Shown here: positions 6,877 through 11,201 of the stretch, piece by piece
Numbering within the stretch: the stretch's first letter is position 1
How the letters are laid out: each line of letters begins with the position of its first letter
Assembly (NCBI GenBank): GCA_005223375.1
Contig: RXOD01006127.1
Span: 1 to 11,201 of the forward strand
Direction: 5' to 3'
Source: Amoebophrya sp. AT5.2
Lineage: Eukaryota; Sar; Dinophyceae; Syndiniales; Amoebophryaceae
Length of the DNA: 11,201 nucleotides
Made by a program: the position numbers and the translations under genes
The notes under the pieces: model-generated
Told to the model about the DNA's origin: nothing
What the model saw: the letters and a program-made list of their open reading frames with translations, nothing else
The model's database searches: none

Positions 6877-7883
6877 GTGTGGCTCGTTGGTCCACCTCTT
6901 CCTAATTTGATGTGTTCCGCATTGCGCAGCACGGACAGCGGGGGAAGCCGTTTTTCGAAGTCGGGCACGCGCAAAAGGGGCTGGAGAGCCTTGGCTGCCT
7001 CCTCGAACTCCTCGCCGGAAGAGGAAGGCTGTTGTTCGGGGGGCGGCTTAGCGGCCGTTGGCGTTGTGGCTGTATTACTTGCAGCGCCCACGGGGCCGAC
7101 GGTCGTCGGACCAGCTGCAGTCAGCTCCAACATTCCCAAAGCTGCGAGCGACGCGGCGATCGGATCTAGCTCTGCGTCTACTTCTGCGGCCGCGACCCTA
7201 GGTGACAGCGCTTCGGTCTCGGACTTGATTTCCCGCTTCATCTCTTCGAGCCCGGCGAGGCGTTTGCTGAGGCGCTTGGAGACGCGGCGCACCACTTCTC
7301 TCGGATCCGGGTCGGCCTTATCGTCGAAGGTCATGTCGACGTCGTGGTCCCCTCCATCCTGAACCTGATTGTCGTTTTTCTCCTTGCTCGTGGCTTTCGA
7401 CGAGCTCTTGCTTCTGCGCCGCAGCAGGGCCTCGGTTTCGGCCGAGAGTCTCTCGCCTTCCTTCTCGCCTGAAGCTGTGCCAGCCCCATTATCATCTTCT
7501 TCTTCCCGGGCAGTGACGGGGGACGAGCTGCTGGAGGATGAAGACGAAGATGCTTTAGGAGCGTCGTCAACTACTTCCGTTTCTCCTCCTTCTGCTTCTG
7601 CACGTCTTGCTTCATCTGGATTCTTCGTCCACCCCGAGGAACTTCTACACGATGTGGTCTGACCCTCGCCAGCACCACTACTTCTTCCGTTCTCCCCAGA
7701 CTCCTCCTCCTCCGACGAGGACGAGCCGCTGCCACTACCACCACTACCATCTTCACTATCATGCGACATCATCATCTCCATTACTTTGTAGACGATGCGG
7801 ACGTTGTCCTTGGCGCTGTCCAGAACCGAGATTAGCCGGCGGAGGACCTTCTCCGTCTTGCCCCGAATCCCCTCCTCGAACTC
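6877..7883 (-). CDS. Exon 4: helical N-part, disordered acidic/Ser-rich middle, coiled-coil-like C-part
   Basis: After the acceptor CTAACGCAG| the frame reads EFEEGIRGKTEKVLRRLISV and then LDSAKDNVRIVYKVMEMM, an amphipathic-helix-like start. A Ser/Gly/Glu-rich stretch follows. A charged region rich in heptad-like positions (REVVRRVSKRLSKRLAGLEE, around residues 195-240) could form a coiled coil. The C-part reads FEEAAKALQPLLRVPDFEKR and then LRNAEHIKLGR. Two donors are possible. GTACTT at 6876 (phase 2, used here) fits the small duplicated exon. GAG|GTGGAC at 6895 (phase 1) fits exon 5 directly, giving KLGR-D-LPLLSEKL. If the gap above is intergenic, a start at the ATG at 7781 (MEMMMSHDSEDG) is the obvious alternative. 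No enzymatic domain recognised. Confidence 0.6.
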
Positions 7884-8129
7884 CTGCGTTAGAGGCTATT
7901 TTGAAAAAACCCAGCTCCGATGGTTCTGCCCGATTAAACCGCTTTTAAACAGTTAGGTTACTCTTACTTAATACCAGCAACAAGGCATCCGCTAGCGGCA
8001 AAAGATGCTGAGCGATTGCTTGGAACCACATAAGTACTAGGGGAGGCCCACCGATCAGCGGCCTAAAAGTCCTAGTGGGGCCGCGGCTGTGGAGAAGTAT
8101 TACTAGCAGACCTGAGACTGAGACTGAGT
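7884..8129 (-). other. Non-coding gap: intron 3 or short intergenic region
   Basis: No long frame crosses this stretch. Its minus-strand 3' end is a convincing acceptor: a T6 run, then CTCTAAC (branch-like), then GCAG| at 7884. On the 5' side the only good donor, TCTCAG|GTCTGC (intron from about 8102), lies after the TAA that ends exon 3. The gap is therefore either an intron with a weak or unusual donor, or the space between two tandem genes plus a 5'-UTR intron. It includes a short repeat of TGAGAC units (about 8112-8128) and a small GCATC/GATGC hairpin near 7986-8008. No introner TIR is visible. Confidence 0.45.
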
Positions 8130-8969
8130 TTATTCAACGAGGCTTAACTGCGGGATCGCGGGCTCCTCCTCTTCTTCGTACTGGCCGTGGTCGAAGACTG
8201 CGTCCACGATTGCGAACAGCGGGTGGCTGCTGCTCCGTGCCTGCGGAAAGTCGTCGAAGAACGACGAGAGCTGCCGCGAAACCTCGTCCTCGTTTGGGAG
8301 GTGCTGCTGTTCCTCCATCCGATGATGGTTGATGTTGGTGGAAGATGACAGCGGCTGTGGTCCAACGAGGCTTTTTTCCCCAAGTTTCAGTTGTTTCTGC
8401 CGCCGGACCGCCTCGTCCTGCTGCTGCAGCAACTCGATCACGAGACGCGCGACCGTCTCGAAACGGGAAGAAGTACCAGACGAACACGATGCTCTTGAGT
8501 CATCTAGTGGCAAGTCCAGGGCCTCCGCCAGCTTTGTCAAGTGCAGGGAGCGCACGATGTCTGCAGCGCTGGCGTACTTCAACTCTTCGCTGTCGTTGCC
8601 GTTGCCGTCAGGAGTGTCGTTGTACTTCTCTCGGATGCGCGCAATCACGTGCCCCAACGCGTCCGCATCCTTGAAGGGGTCGCGATTTCCACTCTCTTCT
8701 CCAGCGTCTGCGACCGATCCATCGATGATGCCATCTCGCGGCGGCTGCTGCGGTTCTTGCTGAGGCGTGGAAGACAACTCCGGCAGCGCCCTGACTCGCA
8801 TTGTTGATGCTGCCGGAGTTGTCTTCAACGCCTCAGCACCCTCCTGATCCGGATTGTTGTACTTCTGGCCGAACACGTCGACGTACACACTCGAACAGTG
8901 CCAGTGGGAGTAGTTCTTTTCGGCCCACTGCTCCACCCGTACCCCGGTGTACTTTCGGAGGGACGTGTG
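8130..8969 (-). CDS. Exon 3: helical and low-complexity segment ending at an in-frame stop
   Basis: The frame is open from the acceptor TTGGAG|CAC to TAA at 8132-8130. It begins HTSLRKYTGVRVEQWAEKNY and goes on through YVDVFGQKYNNPDQEG. A helical part follows (GHVIARIREKYND, then ADIVRSLHLTKLAEALDLPL, then RLVIELLQQQDEAVRRQKQL), which may form coiled coil. The tail is acidic (YEEEEEPAIPQLSLVE). No known domain was recognised. It is not ankyrin-like, although it directly follows the ankyrin repeats of exon 2. A 75-bp palindromic segment (8761-8835) lies within the coding frame and encodes AEALKTTPAA and ALPELSSTPQ on its two arms. The TAA may be the true end of a first gene. Alternatively the exon may splice out earlier at a weaker phase-0 donor, such as CTC|GTTGAA or ATT|GTGGAC. 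Confidence 0.6.
   Translation of the reverse strand, partial: HTSLRKYTGVRVEQWAEKNYSHWHCSSVYVDVFGQKYNNPDQEGAEALKTTPAASTMRVRALPELSSTPQQEPQQPPRDGIIDGSVADAGEESGNRDPFKDADALGHVIARIREKYNDTPDGNGNDSEELKYASAADIVRSLHLTKLAEALDLPLDDSRASCSSGTSSRFETVARLVIELLQQQDEAVRRQKQLKLGEKSLVGPQPLSSSTNINHHRMEEQQHLPNEDEVSRQLSSFFDDFPQARSSSHPLFAIVDAVFDHGQYEEEEEPAIPQLSLVE
8761..8835. repeat. Near-perfect palindrome with 27-nt arms inside coding sequence
   Basis: Arm 8761-8787 and arm 8809-8835 are inverted copies with a single mismatch (26 of 27), separated by a 21-nt loop. The core is GAAGACAACTCCGGCAGC against its complement. The whole unit is 75 bp, a multiple of three, and it keeps the exon 3 frame open. Confidence 0.95.
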
Positions 8970-9309
8970 CTCCAACAACAAATCCACGAACAGTATAAAA
9001 GGGACAGAGGACCGATTGATTCGATTTTTGGGTCAGATAGCTTGTTTTTATGAAAAGTAAGTAGTTGTGTTCTTTTTACGTTTGCTTAAGTACGTAGTAA
9101 TCTTCATGTACAAGTGCATGTAGTTATGTGGTTGTGGATGCGGATTTCCCGCTGTAGGAGGATATGGTGGTGGTGACGTGGACAGGACTTCCTCCACATC
9201 GCGGTTCTCGAAGTTCTGTCCACGTCACCCCCACCTCCACTTCCTTCCAAGGAATAGGAAAAAGCAGCACGTGCACGTCCGACGCCCTTGTTGATCACTA
9301 CTGCTTTAC
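8970..9309 (-). other. Probable intron 2, containing a large hairpin
   Basis: On the minus strand this runs from GTAAAG (9309), or alternatively GTAGTA (9381), to a T-rich acceptor region ending TTGTTGTTGGAG| (8970). It is AT-rich, has stops in the gene's frame, and holds a 26-nt-arm inverted repeat at 9166-9235. It shows no introner-type TIR. The assignment rests on phase-0 agreement at both ends and on base composition. The exact boundaries are uncertain. Confidence 0.55.
9166..9235. repeat. Inverted repeat (hairpin) with 26-nt arms
   Basis: Arm 9166-9191 and arm 9210-9235 are inverted copies matching at 24 of 26 positions, around an 18-nt loop. The core is GTGACGTGGACAG against CTGTCCACGTCAC. 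It lies inside probable intron 2. Transcribed from either strand it would fold into a strong stem. Confidence 0.9.
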
Positions 9310-10522
9310 CGATGATCCACGGACTTCAGAAACGTACAAAAAATAAGCGCATAATGGCCGCCCCAATATGTGCTTTACTACCGTTCGGATCCCAACATAC
9401 ATCGCTATAGACCTATGATAGAAATAGTTTCGCAATCGGATCAACAGCCACTCCTTTCGCATAACGGCGTCCGGAATCTGGTCTCCGGCCGCGAGTGCCA
9501 GCGTGAGCGGCGTCTGCGCGTCTTCCAACGTCTCCAGGTTGCAGTCGGCTTTCTTTTGGAGTAGGTAGGCGACGGTTTCTAGTTTTTCTTCGTCCGTGGG
9601 CTCGCGCACCGAGCCGAAGCGGGGCGCCTTCTCCACCATCATCGCCGCCAGCGGCGTGAGCCCGTCGCGCTCCCCCACGAAGTTCACGTCCTCGTTGGCT
9701 TCCTCGATCAAAAGCTGCACGCAGGCCTTCGACGCCGAGATCGCGGCCAGGTGCAGGGCGCGGTAGCGGACCTCCTCATCTGTGAACTCGGAGTCCAGAC
9801 TGTCCTCGGCGTCCGAGTCGTAGCTGCGGATGTCATCCGTTTCATCGGACGAAGACGTCGTGTCCTCTGTCGTGGAAGAAGAAGACGAAGTCGAAGAAGA
9901 AGAGCTAGAAGAAGTTCTTTTGCGGGTCGTTGGGCCAGTTGTAGAAGAGGAAAGAACTCTTGTTCCAACCCCACTCGATGCCCCAGGTCCTCGAGGAACA
10001 GCACCCTCTTCCGCCGGTGGAGAGGACGTTGTGCCCGGATTGTTCACGTACACGATTTGCTCGCCCCCTTTGTTTTCCTCCGCCGCGCGAGTCCCCGGCC
10101 CGTCAGCTGTGCCCCCGCCCTGGTCGCCGGGGAGCCGCAGCCAGACCTCCACCGGCAGCGGCAGCGCGCGCAGCTCCTCCAAGTTCCGGATCGTGACCGG
10201 AACCTTTCGGACTTCCCCTTTTTCCAGTACATCTGGGAGAACCCGAAACACGCGCATCAGCTCCGTCCGCGGGGGCAGCTTCCGCCGAAAAAACCGCGGC
10301 TCGAAAAAATTATCTTCCTCGGTTGATCCACCAACTCGCTCCGTCTCCACCGGCGTGAGAAAGTCTTTGCGCAGCCGGAAGAGCAGCCCCGGCCGCATCG
10401 CGCGACACAGCTTCTTCAGCGGTTTCTCCGCACGACCGGAAGCAGAGGCGCCGCCACCATCCAGATTGCCTCTGCCGACGAAACCAGCGGCCGAATCATC
10501 CGTGAGAAGAATCTTCCGCACC
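9310..10522 (-). CDS. Exon 2: disordered Ser/Glu-rich linker followed by ankyrin repeats
   Basis: The exon starts after the acceptor CCATACCAG| and continues the frame of exon 1 (T-R-V-R-K-I-L-L-T-D-D). The first part has a basic helix-like segment (KKLCRAMRPGLLFRLRKDF) and a segment PVTIRNLEELRALPLPVEVW. A Ser/Thr/Asp-rich tract coded around 9838-9928 follows. Ankyrin repeats come next at about 9775-9475, with hallmarks RALHLAAISASKACVQLL, GLTPLAAMM, and VAYLLQKKADCNLE followed by AQTPLTLALAAGD. The 3' boundary is a choice between two phase-0 donors: GTAAAG at 9309 (used here) or GTAGTA at 9381, which would end the exon at 9382. Both keep frame with exon 3 at 8969. The stretch 9310-9440 is more AT-rich than the rest, so the shorter form is possible. 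Likely a protein-interaction scaffold; no enzyme motif seen. Confidence 0.7.
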
Positions 10523-11050
10523 CTGGTATGGTGGGACCAGCGATGGTAAGTGAGGAAGTGGGATAGTGAAGTTTTCATTTTGGGGGGGGCTCTGCGGGGT
10601 CCCCTTTGATGCGATGGTCCCAAGGAGAGGTGGGCACTAGGAGAAAAGGCGGCTGTCCGCGGTCGGCAGCAGGCCTGGGCCTGGCATCCGTACACCCTAG
10701 AGCTAGCAATAAGCCGCCACTCTAGAAGGCGCCCTCTTTTGCTCTTCGCCTTCTTTCAAGTTCTAGCCCTAGTAGTGCTGGAAGCAGAAGCATAATCATG
10801 CTAGCTCCTGCTGGCTTTTCATGACCTTCCTCCCACTGTTTTTCTCTCCCTGCCGCCCCTATTCCAAACAATGGGGCACCTGTGAAACCGCCCCAGGCCC
10901 CTTCGCGCCGGGTAGACTTCGGAGCGCCTTGACCGGCACTCGCCACGACCGCTAGGGCAATCCGCCACCCAAGTCGGGACCCATTTTTACTAAACTAACA
11001 CTAAGTACTTCCCAGTTGGTGCTCACTTATCGGATCTGGTCTCTCCTTAC
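10523..11050 (-). mobile_element. Intron B: introner-like element with terminal inverted repeats
   Basis: This 528-nt intron runs from GTAAGG (11050) to ACCAG (10523). Its two ends are inverted repeats about 30 nt long: plus-strand 10525-10554 against the reverse complement of 11022-11051 matches at about 22 of 30 positions. The shared core is GACCAG, then TAAGTGAG. The interior is homologous to intron A in the same orientation. For example, 10909-10945 matches 5961-5997 at 34 of 37 positions, and both have a CAATGGGGC block and a CATGACCTTCCT block. A possible short target duplication (ACCAG) is present at both edges, but it overlaps the splice signals and is uncertain. TIRs plus homologous copies at two intron positions define an introner, meaning a non-autonomous DNA-transposon-like intron. 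No protein is encoded. Confidence 0.8.
10525..10554 (+). repeat. Introner B terminal inverted repeat, acceptor side
   Basis: On the plus strand this begins GGTATGGTGGGACCAG and continues CGATGGTAAGTGAG. Its partner is 11022-11051 on the other strand. The same motif starts introner C and, in slightly changed form, ends introner A. Read on the gene strand it supplies ACTTACC and the acceptor CCATACCAG. Confidence 0.8.
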
Positions 11051-11051
11051 C
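11022..11051 (-). repeat. Introner B terminal inverted repeat, donor side
   Basis: On the minus strand this begins GGTAAGGAGAGACCAG and ends TAAGTGAG. The outer GGTAAGG serves as the splice donor here, whereas introner A uses the inner GGTAAGT. It matches the repeat at 10525-10554 at about 22 of 30 positions. Confidence 0.75.
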
Positions 11052-11201
11052 TGGTGTCGAGCGAGTATTCGACCGGGATGAGTTCGCGCAGTCGGTCCTC
11101 CATCCCGTGGATGGCGGTGTACAACAGGCTGCTGCCCATCCACTCCTTAGAAAGGTCCAAGATGCTAGCAGGTTGCCTCAAAATGAAAATACAGCTAAAT
11201 A
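11051..11201 (-). CDS. Exon 1 (partial): ankyrin-like segment of a large ankyrin-repeat gene
   Basis: This minus-strand frame is open from the window edge down to a donor CCAG|GTAAGG, with the last exon base at 11051. The readable protein includes KEWMGSSLLYTAIHGMEDRL and then RELIPVEYSLDT, which resembles an ankyrin repeat (G-x-x-L-L-x-x-A-I-x-x-G followed by a second helix). The exon ends in phase 2 (ACC AG). Joined to exon 2 at 10522 it gives T-R-V-R-K-I-L-L in frame, which supports the splice. The real upstream boundary is unknown: the first 25 or so bases are T-rich, and an acceptor such as TTTTGAG|GC (exon from 11176) is possible. The rest of the gene lies outside the window. Function beyond ankyrin-type protein binding cannot be told. 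Confidence 0.55.

Noticed and set aside
8994..9001. TATAAAAG on the plus strand, considered as a promoter
   Set aside because: No plus-strand gene lies downstream, and the site sits in an AT-rich intron near an acceptor of the minus-strand gene. Chance is the simplest explanation.
9838..9928. GAA/GAC-rich near-repeat on the plus strand, considered as a microsatellite
   Set aside because: It is irregular and encodes the Ser/Thr/Asp-rich linker of exon 2 on the minus strand. It is low-complexity coding sequence, not a clean tandem repeat.
1..11201. CRISPR array, tRNA, rRNA, prokaryotic operon or phage genes
   Set aside because: There are no regularly spaced repeats, cloverleaf or rRNA-like segments, Shine-Dalgarno-led gene series or phage-type proteins. 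The intron structure points to a eukaryote.

Overview
The window looks like part of a nuclear genome from a microbial eukaryote. One strand (minus) carries long, moderately GC-rich coding exons full of low-complexity Ser/Glu/Ala tracts. These are broken by GT-AG introns, several of which belong to a repeated family with terminal inverted repeats (TIRs), that is, introner-like elements. Introners with TIRs are known from Micromonas, Aureococcus and dinoflagellates, including the parasitic Amoebophrya. A dinoflagellate-like alveolate is therefore a reasonable guess, but no rRNA, spliced leader or other marker is present to prove it. I see no tRNA, rRNA, CRISPR array, bacterial operon or convincing plus-strand gene.

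Reading the minus strand from 11201 down to 1, I see one very large ankyrin-repeat gene, or possibly two in tandem. Exon 1 (11201-11051, cut by the window edge) is followed by intron B, an introner (11050-10523). Exon 2 (10522 to about 9310) has ankyrin repeats. Next is an intron with a strong hairpin (about 9309-8970), then exon 3 (8969-8130), which holds a 27-bp-arm palindrome and ends at a TAA. After an intron or intergenic gap (8129-7884) comes exon 4 (7883 to about 6877). A small duplicated exon (6744-6683) follows, then introner C, inserted in the opposite orientation (6682-6471). Exon 5 (6470-6049, ankyrin repeats) leads to intron A, an introner (6048-5590), and then a 5.4-kb exon 6 (5589-181). 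The 3' end of exon 6 is duplicated in the flanking sequence (31-169 copies 258-381).

The joins exon 1/2, exon 5/6, exon 2/3 and exon 4/(small exon)/5 all keep the reading frame, which is the main support for a single multi-exon transcript. The exon 3/4 junction is the weak point: an in-frame stop precedes the only good donor, so the transcript may end there and a second ankyrin gene may begin. The predicted protein(s) would be large scaffold-like molecules: ankyrin blocks separated by disordered acidic, Ser-rich and Lys/Arg-rich linkers. No catalytic domain was recognised.

The most interesting content is the introner family. Three related elements (A, B, C) share ends built around GGGACCAG...ATGGTAAGT. 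That motif reads as a splice donor at one end, and its reverse complement (ACTTACCAT) sits 21-24 nt from the acceptor, where a branch point would be, at the other end. This could explain how elements in both orientations can be spliced. Element C also sits exactly between two 62-bp copies of exon sequence.
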